From NCBI RefSeq assembly GCF_000340215.1, contig NW_006921532.1:5097126-5161125 (forward strand): a DNA stretch of 64,000 nt. Direction: 5' to 3'. This DNA comes from Pseudocercospora fijiensis CIRAD86. Its lineage: Eukaryota > Ascomycota > Dothideomycetes > Mycosphaerellales > Mycosphaerellaceae. The notes under the pieces are model-generated. The model had not been told where the DNA came from and searched no databases. It saw only the letters and a list, made by a program, of their open reading frames with translations. Position numbers and translations under genes: made by a program. Shown piece after piece: positions 47,610 through 56,200 of the stretch. Numbering within the stretch: position 1 is the stretch's first letter; the number at the start of each line of letters is the position of its first letter.

Positions 47610-47635
47610 ACTGACAAGTTAGAAGCGACACATAG
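47610..47635. repeat. Right terminal inverted repeat of W
   Basis: This is the reverse complement of the left repeat apart from one transition. It is followed by TA at 47636-47637, which duplicates the TA at 8516-8517. Host DNA begins at 47638. Confidence 0.88.
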
Positions 47636-47637
47636 TA

Positions 47638-47865
47638 ACTAGCTTGTCAGCCGCTCGTGTAACAAAACGAGGCCTACGGTTGGCAGAAGTGGCGGGCAGG
47701 CGCCTACTACAACTAGTCCTAGCGTATATCAGCCTGCAGCTGGTTTTGTAGACCTCACTCTGCTGCACACTCTCCTTCCAACCTCACCTCTACATCTCAC
47801 CGCCGAGCTTCGCTTCACAATCAGCTCCCTGGTGGTATGCCGTGGATTTTATCGCCGACGGCAGT
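47638..47865 (+). promoter_or_regulatory. Promoter and 5' UTR of the DOMON-b561 gene
   Basis: Host DNA resumes directly after the TA duplication of W, only 228 bp before the start codon. A pyrimidine-rich run (CTCTCCTTCCAACC and CACCTCTACATCTCACC, about 47767-47803) looks like a fungal transcription-start and 5' UTR region. The upstream promoter elements may therefore have been replaced by transposon sequence. Confidence 0.4.
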
Positions 47866-49407
47866 ATGAGGAGCTTTCTTTTCGCCTTCCTGGCCCTCCT
47901 CGGACGCGGCTGGGCCGCGAATCCTGACGAGGCGAAACAGGCCGGTATTGATGACCAGGCCAAAGCAGCTTATTTCGTTCTGGCAAGCTCGGGTTACGTG
48001 TTCGCCTTGAACGTGGCGGCAAATGGAGATGTCTACTACCACATGAATGCGCCTTCTTCACACTCCTGGATGGGCGTGGGCTTCGGCAGCAGCATGGACA
48101 ATGCTCGAATGCTGATTTCTTATGTCGGCTCGGATGGCCATACTCTCGTCAACACATGCCGCATGTCTAAAGGCCACTCGGAACCCGAATGGGAGTCTGA
48201 TGTTGTGATTGAGGGTGTCCACAACGACACTTATGCACCCTACTCGAATACCCTCAGCCCTGATGGAATCATGATTGCGCACGCCATTTGTCGGAATTGC
48301 TCGCAATGGGCAACCGGCGGCCTGGACACGTCCAGCACGGCACAGCCTTTTATATTTGCGCTGGGACCGAATGTCACCTTAGAGGACGACCACCCGAATG
48401 CACCGCTGCGGCTTCACGAGTTTCATGGGAAGTTCCAGCTAGACATGACAGTTGCCACTAATTTCAGTGGATCCCACGGGCGAGTCCCAGCACCGCAAGA
48501 TCCAGGGCTGCAAGTTGGAGATTCATTCTGGGCTTTTGCGAATTACATGTCTTCGAATGTCTATAAGACCGGCACCGATTCAGAGTGGGCTCAGACCGCA
48601 CATGCGGTCTTCATGTGTCTCGCCTTCCTCTTGGTGTTTCCACTCGGAGCCATCTGCTTGAGACTGGTTCGTCGCGCAATGGTACACGCCATTGTGCAGG
48701 TTTTTGGCCTTGGTCTGGTCTTGATAGGTTTTGGACTTGGCATATACGCTTCGAAGCTCTACAATAAGGTAAGTCCGACGTTTCTCGCCCGTCCAAAGCA
48801 GTCGCTAATGATCACACAGTCCAAAAGCTTTGCCTCTGCCCATCAAATCATTGGTCTGCTCGTATTTGCCGCGTTATTCCTGCAAGTTGGTCTTGGCCTA
48901 AGCCATCATTTGCTATACATGCGAACCGGATCTCCAACGATATTGGGCAAGATTCACCGATTTCTGGGTATCAGCATCTTAGTGCTTGGCATTGTCAACG
49001 GTGGTCTGGGACTTGATTTCGCAGGCAGTCCCAAGGTCGCGTACGGTGTCGTCGTTGCCATTATGGTGGTCATATTTGCTGTACTCTCCGCATGGGTACA
49101 CACCTATGTGCAACGTCACGTGTACAAACCGGAAAAGGAGCCATTCGCGAAGCATGACTATGGCTCTGAACCACCGGCAGAATATGAAATGTCCTTCGCG
49201 ACAATGGGGCAGACTGGCTACGTTCAGACTCCGCGAACTCCATTCTTTGGTCAGGCGAAATACACAGATGATCCCGAAGACTATCGGAGCTATGCGACAC
49301 GAGAGAATGAGCAAAGAGGACGGCAAGAGAGTCTCTATACCGATACGCCGGCCTCCGACAGAGAGAATCCTTTCAAGTCGAAATGGGAGGCAGTGCCACT
49401 GCGGTAG
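47866..49407 (+). CDS. DOMON (CDH-cytochrome-like) and cytochrome b561 membrane protein
   Basis: The start is the ATG at 47866, with A at -3; the codon opening the longer frame at 47842 is GTG. A 51-bp in-frame intron (48769-48819, GTAAGT...CACACAG, with CTAAT before the acceptor) interrupts the conserved YNKSKSFASAHQIIG block; splicing gives 496 residues. A signal peptide (residues 1-17, MRSFLFAFLALLGRGWA) precedes a DOMON domain (about 20-200) with SWMGVGFGSSM. Five membrane helices follow, with His residues in AHAV, SAHQIIG, LSHH and KIHRF placed as heme ligands of cytochrome b561. Members are thought to pass electrons across a membrane to an extracytoplasmic heme domain; the acceptor is unknown. 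The C-terminal 100 residues are a polar cytosolic tail. Confidence 0.85.
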   Translation: MRSFLFAFLALLGRGWAANPDEAKQAGIDDQAKAAYFVLASSGYVFALNVAANGDVYYHMNAPSSHSWMGVGFGSSMDNARMLISYVGSDGHTLVNTCRMSKGHSEPEWESDVVIEGVHNDTYAPYSNTLSPDGIMIAHAICRNCSQWATGGLDTSSTAQPFIFALGPNVTLEDDHPNAPLRLHEFHGKFQLDMTVATNFSGSHGRVPAPQDPGLQVGDSFWAFANYMSSNVYKTGTDSEWAQTAHAVFMCLAFLLVFPLGAICLRLVRRAMVHAIVQVFGLGLVLIGFGLGIYASKLYNKVSPTFLARPKQSLMITQSKSFASAHQIIGLLVFAALFLQVGLGLSHHLLYMRTGSPTILGKIHRFLGISILVLGIVNGGLGLDFAGSPKVAYGVVVAIMVVIFAVLSAWVHTYVQRHVYKPEKEPFAKHDYGSEPPAEYEMSFATMGQTGYVQTPRTPFFGQAKYTDDPEDYRSYATRENEQRGRQESLYTDTPASDRENPFKSKWEAVPLR

Positions 49408-50154
49408 CACCAGTGGCTTCGTTTGCCATGGCTTTTGTTCTTGTTTGGCGGCATTATCAGCATAGCGGTGGCGATCTGCATTTCTAGCGATATTGTACAG
49501 TTCATGACGAGACGAGCGAATGATACCCTGCAGAAAGACATGTATTCATCAAACGGCCGCTGTGCCACAGCTTCAAATTTCGCCTTGCGTTCCGTTTGCA
49601 TCTATATTTGGCGGCTCTGCATATGGTCCACATAGCTGGGCGCTTAGGACAGCAGCGTGGAGTTGGTCTGAATCGATTGGGCCTTCTACACACTGTGCAT
49701 GCGGAATCACAATGAGCCATCGTTTCACGTAGAAGCGATCAATCTAATTTGCGAGCTGCGATGTGAATCATGGAATTGCAGATATTCATGTCGTTGGATC
49801 TGGATCTTGGTGAAATGTTGGTCTGTGCCACCATCAGACATTCTGGATCAAGTGGGATATGGAGGTAAGGCAATTTTTTTCTGGCCGGCAAGACTGTTGC
49901 ACATGTTCTCGCGCTGATGACTTTTGGAGACTCTGTAGAGAAGATGGTGTCTTTAAATTTGTAAAGACTGCGACTGCTTGGCAAGCCTGTCCCCGCCTCG
50001 AGGCAGCAACTTTGACTTCATCTGTTATGCGCGAAGCACATGTTCACGATTTGTGATTGACGAATAACGAATGACGATGAGACGAAGACGATCGGATTTT
50101 GTTTGATGACGGAACGCGTATAGCAAAGGTTCACGGGCATCACACGCAGAGGTC
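49408..50154. other. Intergenic, 3' of DOMON-b561 and 5' of VPS23
   Basis: Only short frames without recognisable motifs occur in this stretch. The last 100 bp, upstream of the VPS23 ATG, are rich in GA and ACG runs, as in many fungal promoters. No RNA gene was recognised. Confidence 0.5.
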
Positions 50155-51918
50155 ATGGCGCAGGTACCCGAGCAGACGCTGCAGTGGCTGTATAATGCCC
50201 TTCATGTGAGTCGGCGCAGCGCATGGCTTCAGAGAGCTCGTCTGATGTTGCTTCAGGACTACCAAGACCCTCAAAGAACGTACTCAGATACTGCCAGAAC
50301 GCTCTCGCTATATCCCTCATTATTGCCTGCCACCGAAGTCTACACCCAAGAGGATGGCACTTCTTCACTACTTCTGCGCCTTGCAGGCACAGTGCCTGCT
50401 GCCTTTCGAGGAACCACCTATCGATTCCCTGTGAAGATTTGGATTCCACATGCATATCCATATGAGGCGCCATTTGCATACGTGGTGCCAGGAAAAGAGA
50501 TGGTCGTTCGGCCGGGCCAGCACGTTGGTGTTGATGGTCGCATCTATCATCCGTACCTGAGAGACTGGGGCAGGATCTGGGATAGAGCCAATACCTCGGA
50601 CTTCTTGGACCATCTGTCGCAGGTATTCAGTCGCGAGCCTCCAGTGATCAGCAGAGCTCAACAGCAGCAATATCAACAGCGGTCAAATGCGCCAGCACAG
50701 CCGGGCCCGGCGCCCCCGCAACTACCTCCTAAGAGAGCTGTTGGTGGTCTCGAGTCATCTCAGTTGTCGGGTGTAGGGACACCGCCGCCCTTGCCGCCGA
50801 AGCCTGGCGAGGAATATGCAGAAGCGAGGCGAGATGTTGCTCGAGATGGCCCACCTCTGCCGCCCCTACCGCATGAAGCAGCACATCAACCGCGTTCGTC
50901 CTCTCTCGCGCAGAACACGTATCGACCGACCCCCAGAACACCGTCTCAAAATATCCTACCTCCCTCTCCAATGCAACAAAATGGAAGGTCATCTGGTACT
51001 CCTTTCCCTCCGTTTCAACATGAGCAATCGCTATCACAGCATCAACACTATCGTGCGCACCAGGATCGAAGTCCTGTCTCTCCTGTGTCGCCGATCAATC
51101 GCGTGTCAGAACTGCCTGGGAACAAGTATGTGCGCCCAGCGCCTTTGCCACAGCCTCAATCCCAACCGCCCTTACAGCAGCCTACACAGTGGCCAATGCC
51201 CCATTACTCTCATCAAGAGCAGTCATCTTATGAACAGAAGTACTCTCAGATACCTCACCAGCATCCTTCGCAGCAGGCTTGGCTTCAAGGTCAGATACAA
51301 CATCAGCAGCGGCCAAAGGAGAAACAAGCCGCGCCCGATCTGTTGACCGATCCATTCGACGTGGCAATACCAGCATCTGGCCCTTCGCTTCCAGCGCCTC
51401 CCATCCCGCCGAACCCAGAAAAGGAGCATCTTCTCCAAGCCATCTCAACGTCACTTGTGCAACAGGCACAGCAGAAAGTCAATCAGAATCTTTCTGCTAT
51501 TGCGCCGCTTCATGCCCAGGAGTATGCTTTGCGTATGGCACAAGATCGCTTGGAAGGAGAGATCAGACAATTGGAACAACTTGAACAAGCCATTTCAATC
51601 AACGAATCTATCCTACATCGAAGCATACAGGACTGCGACCGAACTATCGCTACAGCACGATCAAAGAAGCAGCCCGCTATCGATGAAGTACTGCTTGCAC
51701 CCACAATGGTCGCAAATCAGCTTTGGAACTTGTGCGCCGAAGAAGCGGCGTGCCGAGAAGCAATGTACTTCCTTCAGAAAGCCGTTGATCGTGGTCGAAT
51801 CCGTGGGGACGTGTTCGTGCGGCAAATGCGAAACTTAGGACGCGAGTGCTTCTTGAAAATGGCTCAAGCAAGGAAGTGCGCTCTGGGTATGGGTTTACAT
51901 ACTCCCTATGGCAGATAG
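50155..51918 (+). CDS. VPS23: ESCRT-I subunit Vps23 (Tsg101 family)
   Basis: The ESCRT-I subunit binds ubiquitinated membrane cargo and helps sort it into multivesicular endosomes. The N-terminal UEV domain (about residues 5-145) contains DPQRTYSDTA, RGTTYRFPVKIWIPHAYP, the VVRPGQHV block and YHPYLRDW. A Pro/Gln-rich linker (about 150-400) with PPPLPPKP motifs follows, then a coiled coil, and the C-terminal steadiness box (VANQLWNLCAEEAACREAMY). A 51-bp in-frame intron (50206-50256, GTGAGT...TTGCTTCAG) splits the first helix. Its removal restores NALHDYQDPQRTY, as in relatives, and leaves 570 residues. The ATG at 50155 fits the family start. A possible poly(A) signal AATAAA lies at 51925, just after the stop. 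Confidence 0.9.
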   Translation: MAQVPEQTLQWLYNALHVSRRSAWLQRARLMLLQDYQDPQRTYSDTARTLSLYPSLLPATEVYTQEDGTSSLLLRLAGTVPAAFRGTTYRFPVKIWIPHAYPYEAPFAYVVPGKEMVVRPGQHVGVDGRIYHPYLRDWGRIWDRANTSDFLDHLSQVFSREPPVISRAQQQQYQQRSNAPAQPGPAPPQLPPKRAVGGLESSQLSGVGTPPPLPPKPGEEYAEARRDVARDGPPLPPLPHEAAHQPRSSSLAQNTYRPTPRTPSQNILPPSPMQQNGRSSGTPFPPFQHEQSLSQHQHYRAHQDRSPVSPVSPINRVSELPGNKYVRPAPLPQPQSQPPLQQPTQWPMPHYSHQEQSSYEQKYSQIPHQHPSQQAWLQGQIQHQQRPKEKQAAPDLLTDPFDVAIPASGPSLPAPPIPPNPEKEHLLQAISTSLVQQAQQKVNQNLSAIAPLHAQEYALRMAQDRLEGEIRQLEQLEQAISINESILHRSIQDCDRTIATARSKKQPAIDEVLLAPTMVANQLWNLCAEEAACREAMYFLQKAVDRGRIRGDVFVRQMRNLGRECFLKMAQARKCALGMGLHTPYGR

Positions 51919-51971
51919 TGTCAAAATAAACCACGATGAGGGTCAAGGGTGCATGCAATACAGAGCTCGAT

Positions 51972-52728
51972 TCATGAGCTTTCCTTAATGATCTGATTCA
52001 GTGTCTTGACGTATTCATCAACCTCTTTGGCTCCTTCTAGCGTAATATCCCTTCTCCTGCCTTCAAACACTATGTAAGGCACGCTATCAATCCCATTTCC
52101 AGCCTGCTCTCGAATCATCATTTTCACATCTGCCAACCCTTCATCTCCATCCTCCAAAAACCTCCTCGCATCCGCCTCTTCAATCCCCGCCTCCTTCGCC
52201 GCGGCCAGCAACGTCTCATCACTACTCGGATGCCGTTCCCCCTCAAAATACTGCCGATACAAACTCCTCACCATCCCATCCGCAATCTCCGGCCCCCTGC
52301 TCTCTTGAAAATGCTGAATCAAGCGATGCGCAGGCAAAGTATTCGCAACCAGACCCCCAAATTTGAAATTGATCCCTTCAGCTCTCCCGAAATTTTGCAT
52401 GACATGTTCGTACATTTCCATTTTTTCGTCCGAGTCTCCGTATCGTGTTGTTTTGTACCAGGCTTTCTTGTCTTCGCCGTTCTGGGAGGCGTTCGGGTAG
52501 AGTTGGTAGGGTTTATATTTGATTGTGAAGTGGACGGGAGAGGGGGAGGGGATTTGGGCGAGGGCTTTTTCTAGACGGCGTTTTGCTAGGTATGTCCTGT
52601 TTTTTTTAATAATCAAGCGTTAGCAGATGTTTGAGAAGTGGGAGGTTTTCTCTGGTCATTATTGCTCCTCTTGCTTACCATGGACAGATGGTGTCTAGAG
52701 TGAACGATATCTCGGCTTCGTAGGTCAT
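51972..52728 (-). CDS. DsbA/FrnE-like thioredoxin-fold protein
   Basis: Two exons: 52728-52679 and 52596-51972, with an 82-bp intron (GTAAGC...AAACAG) in phase 2. Splicing gives 224 residues starting MTYEAEISFTLDTICPWTYL. The fold is that of the FrnE/2-hydroxychromene-isomerase group of DsbA-like oxidoreductases: an N-terminal strand and CPW motif, a helical insert with HRLIQHF and EADARRFLEDG, and a C-terminal block with the cis-proline GIDSVPYIVFEGR. The second cysteine of the usual CPWC is Thr (CPWT), so simple disulfide exchange is unlikely. A glutathione-dependent isomerase or a mono-cysteine activity is possible. The start was chosen because it immediately precedes the conserved first strand. 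Encoded on the minus strand, like the kinesin gene upstream of it. Confidence 0.8.
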
Positions 52729-53233
52729 GGTTCCAGTGTTCTTGACAAGAAGATGGACCGGTAAAGACTTCGCTGTATGGTGATCTATACAATATCTGAA
52801 GGCGGTAGTCAGTGATGTACGCCTCGGTATATAGCGCTCCGCATCTGAATCTCCATTGTTCCGCGACGCCTGCAACGCAAGACGATTGCTTCCAGATCAG
52901 CGGAGGCTGCCCCTCGTCTCGAGATCCACCAACACATCAGTCCACTGACGGCTAGAATACTTCGCATACACTATGCCTTTCGAGGCCACCAAATCTTCGC
53001 CTGGTTCTGTGATGTTGGCGGTAGCTATAGGACACATCGATACGGAGTTGTCATTGCGCTTACTTGCTTCTAGAACTTATCCAACTCTCATCCATCTAAC
53101 ACAATAAACGCTCGCGACGGCAAAGCCATCGCGATGGGGGTATCTCCAAAGATAGGAAGCCGCGCCTTGCTAATGCACAACATCCTCTCTATAGCCACAA
53201 TCGATTTACCCAAGAAAAAGTATTTCGTTCAAA
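52729..53233. other. Intergenic, 5' of the FrnE-like gene and 3' of kinesin-3
   Basis: About 500 bp with no supported gene. It should hold the promoter of the FrnE-like gene and the terminator of the kinesin gene, both on the minus strand. Confidence 0.5.
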
Positions 53234-56200
53234 TCATAATTGCCACTCTTCTGGCGTTCTTCCTCCACTGTTGGTCCCAACATAGCTTCTGTCTACCGCC
53301 CAGATCCACTCGCCGCGCTCTTTGTCGTTGCGGCACGCAAAGAGCCAGGCTTTGGTGGAGTATACAGCCCAGACTTCCATTCTAACATTCGGTCGCTGGA
53401 GCAGTTTGGCAACTTCCGGCTCAGCGTCGATGCGGCTGTTTGTGAGGTTGATGGCATTGACCTCGTCTCCTTCCTTGGAATAGAGGTGTAAGAATGGGCG
53501 GCGAAGCTCAACATACGTTCGTACCCAATGCTGCCCGGAGACATCAGGACACAGCAGCCACCCGGCCTTGAGAACGGTGGGAGACTTCAGGTGGGTCTCG
53601 GTGGTGGCGGCTAAAGGTAATTGTTCTTCGGCGCCATCACGACTGCCGTTTGCGAAGGCGGCGCCGTTTTCTGGAGACTCCGTATTGGACTGAAGCAGCA
53701 TGATCTCACCAGGGGAAGTGGTGGTCGTCCAAAGCTCAAGGACCTTTTCCAAGATCTCCTTTTGCTTCTCGCTGAACTTGTCGCCTTCTGCTAGTAGAGC
53801 TTTTGCGGGCGGCGACAGTGCGCCGAAGGCAAGCACTCCACGGGCTGCCTCGATCTCTGCAATGCGTCTCTGCCGCTTTCGCAACTGCAGGAAATCTCGG
53901 ATCAGTGAGACGCCTCTGGGCGCCCAGCTGGAGAGCATCTCCTCTCCAGAGATGTAATCGCCTGTGGTATCCATACGCCACAAATCACCGGCGCGCTTTG
54001 CTTGGCTCGGCTTGAGGGTCACTGCGTAATTTGAGGCAGTGGAGTGGACTACTCGCTGGTTGTAGAACAGCTGACCGAGCAGAGACTGTTGGCGGAACCA
54101 CGCTCGAGGCCGCGTCTGCACTGCAAAATCGAAGCCAAATTGCAGCGGATGTGTGATCCTCGGTGAGTGGACTTCCCACTTCAGTGTCAGCTGCACTTTG
54201 TACTTGTCTAAAGTAGGCCTGTCAAGCAGAGCAGAGCTGTGGGCACTGGAATCCCACTGCGCGGTGAGTTTGACGTTTGTCGTGCCGTCTGGGTTATTGC
54301 GGATCACTGCAGGCGAGAGAAGCGAAAGCGGTACATCTGGCTGCGATGTGTCTTCGTCAGAAACCTTGCCCTCGCTGTCAAGCAGCCGCACTTTGCCAGC
54401 CTTGAGTCGGTCAACTTCCTTCCAAGGCAGACTGTCACCAGAGCTGTGGACCAGGCTTAGTACAATGCGTCTTTGCAATCCCTGATGCAGCTGATACGCT
54501 CCTTGATCAAGCGTATCATTCTGCACGACTTCGACCGGCTGATATGTACCGTCTTCGCTGATCTCCTGAATCTGCACACGGGCGAACACATCGTGACGCT
54601 CGTCGCTATAGTACTCATGCTCGGGTATCCTTGCGTGATTACGCTTATTTCTTGGCTTGATGTTTGCAGCAACCGAGGCATCACGCATGTCGTCCCAACT
54701 AAGGAGTTTGTCGAGATGCATGGACGTCACCTGCGCAAATAGGCTCACCCTAAGGCTTGCATCGTGCGGCGCGGTGAGAGGCAAGCTCATGCTATGCACG
54801 CTCTCAAACCGCACCGTTGACTCGCCAAAGCCGCCGACCAGAGAAGTAGTGGTTGCGCCGCCTTCCTCTGAAACACCCGGGATGAATAGCTGTGCGTGAA
54901 CATTCGTGCCCTCCCTCTCAGCCCAGCCGACGAGATCGTGCATGACGACGTTGAACTTCAACGTGCTGCTTGGCGCTTCAGCCGAGCTTGGCTCAAGTGA
55001 CAGGTGCACGACGCCGACGATATTGCACGTATACGGTGAATAGACATCGAGCGTGAAGTCTTGCACCCTGCACTCGAAGACTGCGGCCAGCGGAATGTCG
55101 ACGTCTCCGACGCGTGTGTATTCGGGCATACAGTCCTCTTCAAATGGGTTGCCAATCTGGAAGTGCTGCATGTACTCCGGACGATCCAGGTACTGCACCA
55201 TCTGCCGCATGGCCTTTACCCGCTTGTGCAACTTCTGGATAGACCAGAGATGGATCACATTGCTGTGGAAGTCGATGACTCTAACGCCCAGGCATGGCTT
55301 GGGTGTCGATTCCAAGTCGGGGTCGTTGCTTTCTTCGGCGGAAATGCCATTGAGCACCAAATCGTAGGAAGAGCCCAACGTGTGGCCGACGTCCACAATC
55401 GTAAATTGAAAGACGACGTTTCGTTCCATCTGCTGGCTCATCACCTGCGCCTCTTTCAACGTCGCGGCGTTTCGCAGTGCAGCGGCGGCCATGGCGACGT
55501 ATCTATGCCGTCTCCAGTGGTTCAGCACGTATCTGGCGAGCCAGATTTCGCGCTCGCTCAATTCGAGCTTTCCATGGCTCTTCCTTCTCGGCTTTGGTGG
55601 CGAGCGCAGTTCCTTGAGCTTGCGGTCAAAATCTTTCTTTTGTTGAGACAACTGCTGCTGCATTTGCTCTCTCATTTCCTGCAGCGAAGCTTCCATCTTG
55701 GCCTTCTCGCTCCGCAACTCTGCGATCTCGACGTTGTCTTGCTCGGCGTTCTGCAACTTCTGCTGGTATTCATCTTTCTGCTTCTCCAGCTGCTCTTGCA
55801 TCTCTTCCCGAATCTGTTTCAGGCGGTCTTCATCTTCAGACTGCCGCGGCGTGGAGGGGATCGTGAGTGCTGTGTCCAACGAGAAAGCGTCCAAAGTGCC
55901 GTTGCTAAGATACTTCTCTCGCACTGGGTGAGAGGACACCGATTCAGTGTCGGTATCAGCACCGTTGCTGTCAAACAGCATGGATCCAGGTCTTGCTTTG
56001 CGGACCGCGCGCACGCGTTGTAGATCGTCGAAAAGGACATCAAGTTGGTCATCGGTCAAGTCGGATATCTTCTGGTCTGGCCCAAGCGATGAAGAAATTG
56101 CTTCCTTTCGTGCAAAAGCCCAATCACTATCACGCCCATGCGTGCGCCAAGGAGCAGGATATTCGCTTCCAGGACTGCCCATATCGCCATCCGTCTCGGA

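Larger units (their letters stand above)
8518..47635 (-). mobile_element. Tc1/mariner-type DNA transposon W, split by nested LTR elements
   Basis: Terminal inverted repeats of at least 26 bp (8518-8543 and 47610-47635, one mismatch) start CTATGTGTCGCTTC and are flanked by TA on both sides (8516-8517 and 47636-47637), the target of the Tc1/mariner superfamily. Without the 35.5-kb insertion the element is 3,574 bp. It carries a DDE transposase on the minus strand at the right (46086-47525) and a converging ORF on the plus strand (8650-9541 continued at 45085-46020). Its coding interior is saturated with RIP changes, while about 120 bp at each end is not. It is dead by RIP and by the insertion of Y. 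Confidence 0.85.

Noticed and set aside
47842..47865. An N-terminal extension MDFIADGS for the DOMON-b561 protein
   Set aside because: The codon at 47842 is GTG; the first ATG, followed by a good signal peptide, is at 47866.
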